Source: Chryseobacterium gambrini (GTDB taxonomy: Bacteria > Bacteroidota > Bacteroidia > Flavobacteriales > Weeksellaceae). From it: a DNA stretch of 64,000 nucleotides. This document shows, one piece after another, positions 26,119-35,195 of this stretch; position 1 is the first letter of the stretch; every line of letters starts with the position of its first letter. The stretch is from the NCBI RefSeq assembly GCF_900156825.1, contig NZ_FTOV01000001.1, positions 434,001-498,000 on the forward strand. The letters are read 5' to 3'. The notes under the pieces are model-generated. The model was not told the DNA's origin. It was given only the letters and a program-made list of their open reading frames with translations, and ran no database searches. Position numbers and translations under genes: made by a program.

Positions 26119-27288
26119 TCAGTTCAGGCTGTAATCTTTTTCGAAGTCTTTTGTTACCAGTTCATAAATGATCCTGAACCAGACAACGATGCAAGGTAAA
26201 GCTTTTAGGGAATATTTAACGATATAATTCTGTTTAATAAATTTTGGAAATAAGTCTGATGGCGAAAAACAGGTGAGAATAATCACGAAAATCAACATGG
26301 CATAAACAATCGGTGTTCTTTTTTTCTGAAGGAAAAACCAGATCATTACTCCCGCTACTGCAATAATGTAGGTGGGAGATTCTGATCCTGAACTGAACAA
26401 TACTAAAAAAAGTAAGGTTGAAGCCAGAATCATCAGTTGATATGCGTAATGTTTGTACTGTTTAATTCTTACATACGGCAAAAAGAATAAGGGCGCTCCG
26501 AAAGCCATAAAAGTAAGGTTGGAAATTGAAGCATCCTGCAAAATTCTTCTTACAAATCCTATTAAAGAAATGTCCTGATAAGAATCCAGACTTTGATTGA
26601 GTCCGTTTTTTTCAGCCAAAGAATGGAACCAGTCTGTATAGCTCTGTACAACGAACTGCGGACTTGAAATTGCCATCGGTAATACAAAAAATAAAGCCGC
26701 AATTGCAATTCCGGACAGAATAAATTTGAGCTTGTTTTTGATAAAGAAAAACTGCGAAAGTCCCAAAATTCCGTACAGCTTTACAAATACTCCCACTAAA
26801 ATGGCTGTAGCAGACTGTACTTCTTTTTTTTCATAAATAAAAATGGCAGACAGCATAAGCAGTCCCACCAAAGCGATATTGAACTGAAGACTTACCGCCG
26901 CTGTAATATATTCCTGAAGACAAAGCAGTGCAAAAAGTGCCTTTTTAGCGTCTGAAAACGGAAGTTTGTAAATGGCAAACAGGAAAATGGCTGCGTTGGC
27001 AACGTTCCATAATGAAATTCCAAGCCAATCGGGAATCAAAGCAAAAGGAGCAATCAGAATACTGAAAAGTATTCCATAATGATTGGCATCTAAGTATCTT
27101 TCGGGATATTGCAAGTAGAGATTTTTCTGCTCGATGGTATTTACAAAAACATTTTTGAAGATCAGATAATTGTTAATCGCCTGTGGTCCTCTGAAATATT
27201 TGGATAACGCCGTTGCAACAGCTATAATAAGATAAACCCCAAATATGTATTTAGGGTTTAGCAATATTTTAAGAATTTTTTCTTTCAA
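26119..27288 (-). CDS. GT87-like polytopic mannosyltransferase (DUF2029)
   Basis: This 389-residue integral membrane protein has about ten hydrophobic helices. The GT-C pattern is N-terminal: YFRGPQAINNYLIFKNVF and NLYLQYPERYLDANHYGILFSIL, where the Asp residues of the first loop are the likely catalytic site. ILVGVFVKLYGILGLSQFF also fits DUF2029. It would transfer a sugar from a polyprenyl-phosphate donor on the outer face of the inner membrane. It lies 30 bp after dapD and heads the glycan genes. Confidence 0.8.
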   Translation of the reverse strand: MKEKILKILLNPKYIFGVYLIIAVATALSKYFRGPQAINNYLIFKNVFVNTIEQKNLYLQYPERYLDANHYGILFSILIAPFALIPDWLGISLWNVANAAIFLFAIYKLPFSDAKKALFALLCLQEYITAAVSLQFNIALVGLLMLSAIFIYEKKEVQSATAILVGVFVKLYGILGLSQFFFIKNKLKFILSGIAIAALFFVLPMAISSPQFVVQSYTDWFHSLAEKNGLNQSLDSYQDISLIGFVRRILQDASISNLTFMAFGAPLFFLPYVRIKQYKHYAYQLMILASTLLFLVLFSSGSESPTYIIAVAGVMIWFFLQKKRTPIVYAMLIFVIILTCFSPSDLFPKFIKQNYIVKYSLKALPCIVVWFRIIYELVTKDFEKDYSLN

Positions 27289-27318
27289 GATGTGAGGTTT
27301 TAGTTTAAAATATTCATC

Positions 27319-28131
27319 TTAAACAGCAACATTATTCTCTCTCAACGCATCATTTAAAGACGTTTTTTTGTCTGTAGATTCCTTTCTTTTTCCAATAATC
27401 AATGCACATGGAACCTGATATTCTCCTGCAGGAAAAGTTTTAGTATAACTTCCCGGAATAACTACTGATCTCGCAGGAACTCTTCCTTTGATCTCAACCG
27501 GAGTTTCACCTGTAACATCAATAATTTTTGTAGATGCCGTTAAAACCACATTAGCTCCCAAAACAGCTTCTTTTTCAACATGAACTCCTTCTACAACGAT
27601 GCATCTTGATCCTACGAAACAATCGTCCTCGATAATTACCGGAGCAGCCTGAAGCGGTTCTAAAACGCCACCGATACCAACACCACCACTCAGGTGAACG
27701 TTTTTACCGATCTGCGCGCAGCTTCCAACCGTTGCCCATGTATCCACCATGGTTCCGGAATCAACGTAAGCCCCGATATTTACATAAGACGGCATCATAA
27801 TAACTCCCGGCGCAATATAAGCTCCTTCTCTCGCGATTGCATGCGGAACAACTCTTACTCCTTTTTCAGCGTAGTTTCTCTTCAAAGGCATTTTATCATG
27901 AAATTCGAACGGACCGACTTCAATCGTTTCCATTTTCTGAATCGGGAAGTACATTACTACTGCTTTCTTCACCCACTCGTTTACCTGCCATCCGTTTTCT
28001 GTAGGTTCTGCGGTACGAAGCTCTCCTTTATCCACCAAAGAAATCACCTCTCTAATCGCCTTCTGGCTGTCTTCATTCTGCAATAGTTCTCTGTTTTCCC
28101 AGATATTTTCAATAGTTTGTTGTAACGACAT
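27319..28131 (-). CDS. dapD: Tetrahydrodipicolinate N-succinyltransferase
   Basis: DapD succinylates tetrahydrodipicolinate in the diaminopimelate/lysine route, which also feeds peptidoglycan. The 270 residues contain hexapeptide repeats of a left-handed beta helix (GAYIAPGVIMMPSYVNIGAYVD, NVHLSGGVGIGGVLEPLQA, DDCFVGSRCIVVEGVHV). The N-terminal helical domain has SLVDKGELRTAEP and NEWVKKAVVMYF. It has its own -7 element and may be co-transcribed with the glycan genes downstream. Confidence 0.97.
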   Translation of the reverse strand: MSLQQTIENIWENRELLQNEDSQKAIREVISLVDKGELRTAEPTENGWQVNEWVKKAVVMYFPIQKMETIEVGPFEFHDKMPLKRNYAEKGVRVVPHAIAREGAYIAPGVIMMPSYVNIGAYVDSGTMVDTWATVGSCAQIGKNVHLSGGVGIGGVLEPLQAAPVIIEDDCFVGSRCIVVEGVHVEKEAVLGANVVLTASTKIIDVTGETPVEIKGRVPARSVVIPGSYTKTFPAGEYQVPCALIIGKRKESTDKKTSLNDALRENNVAV

Positions 28132-28169
28132 GTTTATTATTTAATTTAAATTGAAAAATTATACGCTGC

Positions 28170-28177
28170 CAAAGATA
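28170..28177 (-). promoter_or_regulatory. Candidate -7 element of dapD
   Basis: TATCTTTG on the minus strand fits TAnnTTTG, about 38 bp upstream of the dapD ATG. No clear -33 element is seen. Confidence 0.5.
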
Positions 28178-28224
28178 CAAAAAAGATCAGCAAAATCTTT
28201 TGAAAGTATTTTGTTTAGAACGAA

Positions 28225-28438
28225 ACTTGTTTAAACTTTTTTACCGCAAAAGAAGCAAAAAATTTAAACACTTTAGTTTCTTAAGTTCAGTTTAATATTT
28301 AAATAGAAAAAAAGTGCACCTAAGTTTTAAAAAAATCAAAGATTTTTTCTCTTTGCAGACTTTTGAAATATTTTAAATAAATACAATAAAGTCTTTTGTA
28401 TTCTTTAAGATTAAATTTAAAATTAGTTTAAACAACTT
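28225..28438 (+). repeat. Repeat family A, copy A2 (full length)
   Basis: This ~214-bp element starts ACTTGTTTAAACTTTTTTAC and ends AATTAGTTTAAACAACT, giving inverted ends ACTTGTTTAAACT and AGTTGTTTAAACT. The core AAATCAAAGATTTTTTCTCT and the following GCAGACTTTTGAAATA are shared with the other copies. It contains no open reading frame of note. Confidence 0.8.
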
Positions 28439-28876
28439 CATGATTTTAATATTCCGGATGCTTTAAACAATGTTTTAATGTAATTGTATAAGCCACATAC
28501 GATTTAAGTAAATCAAAATCGACTAAAGCGGAAATTTATGATATGTTTTGGCTAAAGCCAATTGTATTCTTAATTATTTAAAATGGGCTAAAGCCCATTT
28601 CTATTGATATATCAGATAATATGAAACGTTTATCTTTAGAACATTGCCGCATTACAGATATCAATCCTCCGGATTGATGGTTGTTTTTTTTATTACTATT
28701 TCTACACAGATTCTGCTCCTAAAGGAGCAAAACTCTTTTACTTTAAAAATCTTATGTTTTTAAGTTATACAATGCCTTTTTGTTTATTAAGGCAACACAA
28801 AAAACAGTTGTAATATTTTGATTATCAGAAGATATTTAAATATTCTTTGTTTAACAAAACAGCTAAGCAATTTAAA
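28439..28876. repeat. Array of short palindromes between dapD and the NlpC/P60 gene
   Basis: No gene is evident here. The stretch holds several different hairpins: TTGGCTAAAGCCAA (28548-28561), AAATGGGCTAAAGCCCATTT (28581-28600), ATCAATCC/GGATTGAT (28660-28678) followed by a run of eight T, and GCTCCTAAAGGAGC (28715-28728). The first two share a GGCTAAAGCC core. They look like REP-type elements accumulated in one intergenic region. The third could terminate plus-strand transcripts. Confidence 0.6.
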
Positions 28877-29446
28877 CTACAGAACTCTCTGCGCGTGAAG
28901 ATAGGCTTTGTTCCAGTAGGTTTCATTTAAGGAAGAAATAATAACGCCTTTGGATGTGGAAGCGTGAATAAATTTTACTTCGCCGTCACTTCCTATATCA
29001 TGAACAATTCCGACGTGTGAAACTCTGCTTCCTCCTGCTGTCGCAAAAAACAGAAGATCTCCCGGCTTTACATCTTTGATGTCAATCTGAGATCCTGCTT
29101 CTGCCTGATCTGCTGATCTTCTCGGAAGTTTGAAGTCATTTTCCTCAAAAACTTTTACGGTAAATCCGGAACAGTCGAAACCTGAAGAAGTATTTCCGCC
29201 GAATTTATAAGGCGCACCCAAATATTTTTCTGCGTCTTTCAGGAGCTCGTTGATGGATTTTGAAATTTTCCCGTCAAATCTGGAATCAAGTTTTCTGAGG
29301 TTTTCAGATTTGGCAACGGTTTTGGTAACCGGAGTTTTTTTTACAACGTTTTTTGAACTTCCGCAGGAAATGATAAATACGGAAAAAAGCGATACAATAA
29401 ATATGTTTTTAACAAACTTTTTTTTGCCTAAAAATCTATTCATCAT
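28877..29446 (-). CDS. NlpC/P60 family lipoprotein (peptidoglycan hydrolase)
   Basis: This 189-residue lipoprotein carries a signal peptide with lipobox IISC (C28). The C-terminal NlpC/P60 cysteine-peptidase domain cleaves peptidoglycan stem peptides in the periplasm. The catalytic triad is C92 (SGFDCSGFTV), H144 (RVSHVGIV) and H161 (KFIHAST). DVKPGDLLFF precedes the His. It is a stand-alone gene with its own -7 element and repeat-rich flanks. Two ATG codons in tandem make the exact start uncertain by one residue. Confidence 0.93.
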   Translation of the reverse strand: MMNRFLGKKKFVKNIFIVSLFSVFIISCGSSKNVVKKTPVTKTVAKSENLRKLDSRFDGKISKSINELLKDAEKYLGAPYKFGGNTSSGFDCSGFTVKVFEENDFKLPRRSADQAEAGSQIDIKDVKPGDLLFFATAGGSRVSHVGIVHDIGSDGEVKFIHASTSKGVIISSLNETYWNKAYLHAQRVL

Positions 29447-29471
29447 ATTTCCCTGAATTTTACAATCTATA

Positions 29472-29479
29472 CAAATATA
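29472..29479 (-). promoter_or_regulatory. Candidate -7 element of the NlpC/P60 gene
   Basis: TATATTTG on the minus strand matches TAnnTTTG, 25 bp upstream of the start. Confidence 0.5.
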
Positions 29480-29628
29480 ATAAAATTATGCTTTCGCAGA
29501 GCTGAAGTAAGAAATACCACAAAATTTTAAGACTGTTGATTTGAATGATATTAATTTTTAACTCAAAGAACGCGAAGTTTTCTTTTTAAAATTGTCTGTT
29601 GATTTTTTAGCCTAACAAAGACATTAGA

Positions 29629-29790
29629 TGTTTAAACTTTTTACCACAAAAGATGCAAAATATTTAAACACTTTAGTTTTTTAAGTTTAATACTTAATTA
29701 GAAAAAAGAGCACGTAAGTTTAAAAAATCAAAGATTTTTTCTCTTTGCAGACTTTTGAAATACTTTAAATAAATACAATAAAGTCTTTTT
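29629..29790 (+). repeat. Repeat family A, copy A3 (right end missing)
   Basis: This copy starts TGTTTAAACTTTTTACCACA and carries the shared core AAATCAAAGATTTTTTCTCT. It stops at AAAGTCTTTTT, without the terminal AGTTTAAACA end. It lies between two minus-strand lipoprotein genes. Confidence 0.75.
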
Positions 29791-29820
29791 CATATAACCG
29801 CTGCTTAAAACTTAATAAAA

Positions 29821-29844
29821 AAAGCCATCCAGAAGGACAGCTTT
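29821..29844 (-). terminator. Terminator after the 125-residue lipoprotein gene
   Basis: On the minus strand AAAGCTGTCC pairs with GGATGGCTTT (two wobbles) around TTCT and is followed by a T run, 22 bp after the stop. Confidence 0.8.
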
Positions 29845-29865
29845 ATATTTTATATAAAAATCTTT

Positions 29866-30243
29866 TTATTTTGAAGTTTTAGCACCTTTCCATGTTCCGG
29901 CTCTTGTAGGCGTAGGAACGGCATTAGACCAAGTTCCTGTAGCTTTTTTGTCTTCTCTTGTGAAAGTTCCTCTGAATTCGCCATCTTCAGGAAAACCGAT
30001 CGTTGCAACAAGATCTCCGGATTCGCTAAGATGTCCTGAAATATAATAGTTTTCTGTTGTTTGATCAGAATGTAATGTTCCGGTTACTTTTCCGTCGGTA
30101 GCTACCACTACATTCCAGTCGCCTTTTTCGGTTCCTTCGTACGTTCCCGCCCAGGTTCCGATGAAATCATAAATAGTATCTTCATCTTTGCCACAACCAA
30201 CGAATAAGAAAGCTGTTAATAAAAGTAAAAATATTTTCTTCAT
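29866..30243 (-). CDS. Small predicted lipoprotein
   Basis: This 125-residue protein has the lipoprotein signal MKKIFLLLLTAFLFVGC (C17). A beta-rich domain follows (GTWAGTYEGTEKGDWNVVVA, KVTGTLHSD, GEFRGTFTREDKKATGTWSN), with repeated GTW/GTF strand ends like a small beta-barrel or lipocalin-like fold. I know no specific function. It follows tRNA-Ala by 27 bp on the same strand and has a good terminator. Confidence 0.8.
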   Translation of the reverse strand: MKKIFLLLLTAFLFVGCGKDEDTIYDFIGTWAGTYEGTEKGDWNVVVATDGKVTGTLHSDQTTENYYISGHLSESGDLVATIGFPEDGEFRGTFTREDKKATGTWSNAVPTPTRAGTWKGAKTSK

Positions 30244-30270
30244 AGTTTACAAGTAGTTAAACAATTTTTG

Positions 30271-30345
30271 TGGAGGATATGGGACTCGAACCCACCACCT
30301 TTAGACTGCCAGTCTAACGCTCTAGCCAGATAAGCTAATCCCCCT
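30271..30345 (-). tRNA. tRNA-Ala (anticodon GGC)
   Basis: The minus strand folds as a complete cloverleaf. The acceptor GGGGGAT pairs with ATCCTCC and includes the G3-U70 pair that identifies alanine tRNAs. The D arm is GCTT...GAGC, the anticodon arm is TTAGA-CTGGCAG-TCTAA, and the T arm is GTGGG-TTCGAGT-CCCAT. The anticodon GGC reads GCC/GCU. The CCA end is not encoded. Confidence 0.95.
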
Positions 30346-30490
30346 CTCGTTTTCTTCAAAATTCCGAAGCCGTACAAAAGTAAGTATTTAAACCACATAT
30401 ACAAACATTTTATTACATTTTCTTTAAAAACTGATGGAAATATCTGTAAATATTTTAGCAGAAATGATTTTTTTAAGACCAAATAAAAAA

Positions 30491-30516
30491 CGCATACAGA
30501 AATAAATCCGTATGCG
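30491..30516 (-). terminator. Terminator of the RND efflux operon
   Basis: On the minus strand CGCATACGGA pairs with TCTGTATGCG (one wobble) around TTTATT, followed by TTTTTTATTT, 29 bp after the TolC-like gene. Confidence 0.85.
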
Positions 30517-30544
30517 CTTTTCTTTTTACTTTTATTGTCAGAAT

Positions 30545-31960
30545 TTATTTCCAACCGCCGCCGAGAGCCTGATAAAGCTCTATTCCGGCTTTCATTTTAC
30601 TGTACTGTGCATTGGCAATATTCAATTCTGCATTTAAAGAATTAACACTGGCATTCAGTACCTCAAGATAATTTGCCATTCCGTAGTTTACTAATTCCTG
30701 AGAATAGTTTACAGAATTTTTATAATTCACCAGTTCTTTCTGTTTTAAATCGATGTACTGATCCTGAACGGAATACACTCTTATGGCATCAGAAACTTCT
30801 TTTCCTGCGGTAAGAATGGCTTTTCGGAAATTCAGATAAGCGGTTTCCTGATTGGCAAGACTTACTTCGTAATTGGTTCTGATGGCTCTTTTGTTCAGTA
30901 ACGGCTGCGCAAGACCTGCAACAACGTTCGCAAATAAAGAATTGACGCTGAAAAGGTGATCGATATCCACCGACTGAACGCCTCCGCTTCCTGTTAACTT
31001 TAAAGTCGGATAAAACTGTGCTTTTGCAGAATTTGTCAGTTCAAAAGCATTCATCAGATTATATTCTGCTCTTTTTACATCCGGTCTGTTGGATAACAAT
31101 TGTACAGGATATCCTAATTTAAGATCAATCGGAACATTCTGATTTTCCAAAGATGAACGTTCAATGGTATGAGATGGCTCTCCCATCAGAAGACTCATGG
31201 TGTTCTCCAGCAACTGAATCTGTGTATCAATATCAATCAACAAAGATTTTGCGTTGTACACCAAAGCTTCACTCTGCTGCACTGCAACTTCCGTTAAAGT
31301 TCCTGCTGTCTTTAAAGCTTTTGTCGTCTCTAAATTCTGCTCACGTACTTTAATGGTTTCTGTGATGATTCTTTTCTGAGCATCGTAAGTAAGCAACTGA
31401 TAATATGATGAAGCCACAGAAGCAATAAGGTCTGTTTTTACAGCTTTGTGAGCTTCCACAGTCCCTAAATATGTTGCTAACTGCGCTTTTTCCTGTGCTC
31501 TGAGTTTTCCCCAAATATCGGCTTCCCAACCAAGACTTGCTGTAATATCGAACTGATTTACATATCGTCTTTCTCCGATAATCTGCCCAAACTGGGTATT
31601 GATAGACTGTGTCTGGAATGTGTAATTCGGTCCTATTGATAAGGTTGGCTCATACGCTGCCTTGCTTTGTTTTAAATAAGATTCTGCTGAAGAAATACTC
31701 TGTAAAGCAATTCTGATGTCCAGATTATTTTCCAAAGCCTTTGTAATATGTCCCTGAAGAACAGGATCTGTGAAAATTTCTTTCCAGGAAACATTCGCGA
31801 TATTGGTGCTGTCTGTAGGAAGCATATCTGTACGGTAGAGTTTTTCGTCTACCACATTATCCGGTCTCTGGTATTCTTTCCTCGCCATACACGATGATAC
31901 GGCGGCAAGAACGGCGACTGAGAATGTTATTCCTTTTATGATGTTTAAAATACTCTTCAT
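30545..31960 (-). CDS. Outer-membrane efflux lipoprotein (TolC/NodT family)
   Basis: This 471-residue outer-membrane factor forms the exit channel of an RND pump. The signal peptide ends in lipobox VSSC (C24). Two outer-membrane-efflux repeats contain long coiled-coil stretches (ISSAESYLKQSKAAYEPTLSIG, LLSNRPDVKRAEYNLMNAFE, FYPTLKLTGSGGVQS). The NRPDV and YPTL motifs are characteristic of the NodT subfamily. It is the third structural gene of the operon, 88 bp after the permease. Confidence 0.95.
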   Translation of the reverse strand: MKSILNIIKGITFSVAVLAAVSSCMARKEYQRPDNVVDEKLYRTDMLPTDSTNIANVSWKEIFTDPVLQGHITKALENNLDIRIALQSISSAESYLKQSKAAYEPTLSIGPNYTFQTQSINTQFGQIIGERRYVNQFDITASLGWEADIWGKLRAQEKAQLATYLGTVEAHKAVKTDLIASVASSYYQLLTYDAQKRIITETIKVREQNLETTKALKTAGTLTEVAVQQSEALVYNAKSLLIDIDTQIQLLENTMSLLMGEPSHTIERSSLENQNVPIDLKLGYPVQLLSNRPDVKRAEYNLMNAFELTNSAKAQFYPTLKLTGSGGVQSVDIDHLFSVNSLFANVVAGLAQPLLNKRAIRTNYEVSLANQETAYLNFRKAILTAGKEVSDAIRVYSVQDQYIDLKQKELVNYKNSVNYSQELVNYGMANYLEVLNASVNSLNAELNIANAQYSKMKAGIELYQALGGGWK

Positions 31961-32048
31961 TATTTGAAGTTTAAGGTTTAAAGATCAGGGTTTTTCAGTT
32001 TTAGTTATTATTTAAACTTTACATCAAAAACCCCGAACTCACTTAATT

Positions 32049-35000
32049 TTATTCTGCTAAATTGATTTCTTTCGGTTTGATAGGTTTTACTTTCTCCTGT
32101 AAATATTCAAAAATGACATATAAAACAGGGATCACGAAAAGTCCTAAAATAGTTCCTATCAACAAACCGATTGCGGCTCCTGTTGCGATGGATCTATTTC
32201 CTACCGCCCCGATTCCGCTTGCCAAAACCAATGGCAATAAACCGAAGATGAAGGCAAATGAAGTCATCAGAATCGGTCTTAATCTCGCTTTAGCCGCATT
32301 AATTGCCGACATAACAATGGTTTCTCCGTGATGTCTTCTCTGAACGGCAAATTCCACAATCAAAATTGCATTCTTTGCTAATAAACCGACCAACATAATC
32401 AGGGCAATCTGGAAATAAATGTTATTTTCCAAGCCCATGATTTTCTGCCCGAAATAAGCGCCCATCACTCCAAGAGGAAGAGAAATCACTACAATTAAAG
32501 GAAGAATATAACTTTCATACTGTGCAGAAAGGATGAAATAAACGAAAATCAAACTCAATCCGAAGATCAAAACTGTCTGAGATCCGGAATTTAACTCCTC
32601 TCTTGAAAGCCCTGTAAATTCTACATCATAATTCTGGTTCAGGGTTTCTTTCGCTACCTGCTGCACTGCTGAAATGGCATCTCCGGAACTGAATCCTGCG
32701 GAGTTTGCTCCTGTAATTTTCACTGAAGTAAAGAGGTTATAACGGCTCACCGACTGTGGTCCGTAAGCTTTGGTAAGCGTTACAAACTGTGAAATCGGCG
32801 ACATGGCTCCGGAACCTGTTTTTACATACAGTTCATTGAGGTTTTCAATATTCTGTCTGTTTTCAGGAAGTGCCTGAACCATTACCCTGAACTGTTTTCC
32901 GTATTTTGTAAAATCGGCAGTATAAACTCCTCCGATGTATCCCTGCATCGTTGCTAAGATATCACTTACAGAAACTCCCAACTGTTTAGCCAAAGGAACA
33001 TTGATCTTCATTTCATACTGAGGATATTTTGTATTGAATGAAGTCTGGGCAAAATCGATTTCCGGTCTTTCGATCAGTTTTCCGATAAATTCATTGGTTT
33101 TTGTATCTAAATCTGCATATTCTCCTCCTGATTTATCTAAAAGTACCATTTCGAAACCGGCACTGCTACCAAAACCGGGTACACTCGGCGGCTGGAAGAA
33201 AACCACTTTTGCATCCGGAACTTTTCCTGAGATTCCGAATAATTTTTTCGTAATATCTTCAGAAGTCTGCCCGTCTTTTTTACGGTCTTCAAACGGTTTT
33301 AGTTTAATGAAAGCCAAACCGTTGTTGCTTCCGTTTCCGGATAAGAATCCTCTACCGGTGGAAATTGTAACGTTCTGTACTCCCGGAACTTTTAAAGCGT
33401 TTGCCTGAAGCGTCTTCAATGCATTGTAGGTTCTTTCCATAGATGCTCCCGGAGGAAGCTGAACATCGGTAAAGATAATTCCGCGGTCTTCCGTAGGTAC
33501 GAAACCTTTTTTCATGGTAGAACTCGCCCAGTATAAAATTCCGCCTGTTACAGCAAAAATAATCAGCGTAACCCATTTGTGTCTCAGTAAGAAGATGAAT
33601 CCTCTTCCGTAACGTTCTGTTGTTGTTTTAAAAGCAATATTGAATTTATAGAAAAACTTCTGAATGAAATTTAAATTTTTATATTCTTTATGGTGCGCAT
33701 CGTGAGGTTTTAAGAATAATGAACATAAAACCGGACTCAACGTTAATGCATTGATTGCAGAAATAATAATCGCTACAATAAGAGTGATCCCGAACTGCTG
33801 ATAAAAAACTCCGGTAGGACCTGTAATGAATGTTACCGGAATAAATACAGATGCCATTACCAGAGTAATTGAAATAATAGCTCTTGTAATTTCGTCCATT
33901 GCTTCCACGGTTGCTTTTTTCGCATCCGAAATACCGTGTTCCATTTTGGCATGAACGGCTTCGACGACGACAATCGCATCATCCACTACAATACCAATCG
34001 CAAGAACCAAGGCGAACAATGTTAACAGGTTTAATGAATATCCGAATAAATTCAGGAAGAAAAAGGCTCCCACAATAGAAACCGGAACTGCAATTGCCGG
34101 AATTAAAGTGGATCTGAAATCCTGCAGGAAAATGTACACTACAATGAAAACCAAAATAAACGCTTCAATTAAGGTATGCACTACCTTTTCAATAGAAGCA
34201 TCAAGGAATTCGTTCGTATCAAAGTTGAAAGTATATTTAATTCCCTGCGGAAAACTTCCTTCTGCTGATTTCAGGTAAGACTTGATATTTTTAATAATTT
34301 CCTGCGCATTGGAACCCGGTGTCTGGAAAATCCCCATACTGATGGAAGGATTATTTCCGTTTTCCCCGATTCCGGTGTAAGACTGTCCTGCCAGTTCTAC
34401 TTTGGCAACATCTTTTAACATTAAATTCTGTCCGTCTGCTAAAGATTTAATGATGATATTATCGTACTGTTCCTTATCGTTGAATTTCCCTACATATTTA
34501 ATGATATATTCGAAAGAACTTCCGCTGTTTTGTCCGATAGAACCTGCGGCAGCTTCTCTACTCTGCTCATTGATGGCATTGGTAACATCGGTAGGCGTTA
34601 ATCCGTAAGCTGCCATTTTAGCAGGATCCAGCCAGATTCTCATAGAGTAATTTTTACCTCCGAAAACATTGGCATCTCCTACTCCGTTAATTCTTTTTAA
34701 ATTCGGAATAACATTGATGTTCAAAAAGTTCTGAAGATATACATCATCCAGATCTTTATTTTCAGAATAGAAAGACATATACATCAAAGCACTTGTCTGC
34801 TGTTTCTGCGTAACTACTCCGGAACGTGTTACTTCACTTGGAAGTAAAGGAGTTGCTCTTGCGACACGGTTTTGTACGTTTACCGCCGCAATGTCCGGAT
34901 CAATTCCCTGCTTAAAAAATACCTGAATCTGTGCAGAACCGTCATTTCCGGCAGATGAAGTAATATAATCCATTCCTTCCACCCCGTTGATCTGTTCTTC

Positions 35001-35195
35001 CAGAGGAACAACCACACTTTTCATTACGGTTTCTGCGTTCGCTCCGGTGTAGTTTGCCGAGACACTTACCGTCGGCGGCGCAATATCAGGATACTGCGTT
35101 ACGGGTAACGAGATCAGTCCTAAAACACCGAGAATCACAATTAAAATTGAGATTACGGTAGATAAAACCGGTCTGTTGATAAAATTTTTAATCAT
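32049..35195 (-). CDS. RND efflux permease (AcrB/HAE1 family)
   Basis: This 1048-residue inner-membrane proton-drug antiporter has the usual twelve helices and two large periplasmic loops. The N terminus reads MIKNFINRPVLSTVISILIV. The proton-relay acid pair is in LAIGIVVDDAIVVVEAVHA near residue 400, and PVSIVGAFFFLNLFGYSLN precedes it. TGLSREE, GVMGAYFG and LKNAILIVEFA-like sequences lie in the C-terminal half. It overlaps the adaptor gene by 1 bp. Hydrophobic drugs, bile-type compounds or solvents are likely substrates. Confidence 0.96.
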   Translation of the reverse strand: MIKNFINRPVLSTVISILIVILGVLGLISLPVTQYPDIAPPTVSVSANYTGANAETVMKSVVVPLEEQINGVEGMDYITSSAGNDGSAQIQVFFKQGIDPDIAAVNVQNRVARATPLLPSEVTRSGVVTQKQQTSALMYMSFYSENKDLDDVYLQNFLNINVIPNLKRINGVGDANVFGGKNYSMRIWLDPAKMAAYGLTPTDVTNAINEQSREAAAGSIGQNSGSSFEYIIKYVGKFNDKEQYDNIIIKSLADGQNLMLKDVAKVELAGQSYTGIGENGNNPSISMGIFQTPGSNAQEIIKNIKSYLKSAEGSFPQGIKYTFNFDTNEFLDASIEKVVHTLIEAFILVFIVVYIFLQDFRSTLIPAIAVPVSIVGAFFFLNLFGYSLNLLTLFALVLAIGIVVDDAIVVVEAVHAKMEHGISDAKKATVEAMDEITRAIISITLVMASVFIPVTFITGPTGVFYQQFGITLIVAIIISAINALTLSPVLCSLFLKPHDAHHKEYKNLNFIQKFFYKFNIAFKTTTERYGRGFIFLLRHKWVTLIIFAVTGGILYWASSTMKKGFVPTEDRGIIFTDVQLPPGASMERTYNALKTLQANALKVPGVQNVTISTGRGFLSGNGSNNGLAFIKLKPFEDRKKDGQTSEDITKKLFGISGKVPDAKVVFFQPPSVPGFGSSAGFEMVLLDKSGGEYADLDTKTNEFIGKLIERPEIDFAQTSFNTKYPQYEMKINVPLAKQLGVSVSDILATMQGYIGGVYTADFTKYGKQFRVMVQALPENRQNIENLNELYVKTGSGAMSPISQFVTLTKAYGPQSVSRYNLFTSVKITGANSAGFSSGDAISAVQQVAKETLNQNYDVEFTGLSREELNSGSQTVLIFGLSLIFVYFILSAQYESYILPLIVVISLPLGVMGAYFGQKIMGLENNIYFQIALIMLVGLLAKNAILIVEFAVQRRHHGETIVMSAINAAKARLRPILMTSFAFIFGLLPLVLASGIGAVGNRSIATGAAIGLLIGTILGLFVIPVLYVIFEYLQEKVKPIKPKEINLAE

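Noticed and set aside
28132..28876. CRISPR array suggested by clustered palindromes
   Set aside because: The palindromes differ in sequence and spacing, with no regular direct repeats and no cas genes.
30240..30554. Open frame of 104 codons on the minus strand
   Set aside because: It runs straight through the tRNA-Ala gene and the efflux operon terminator and has no protein-like pattern.
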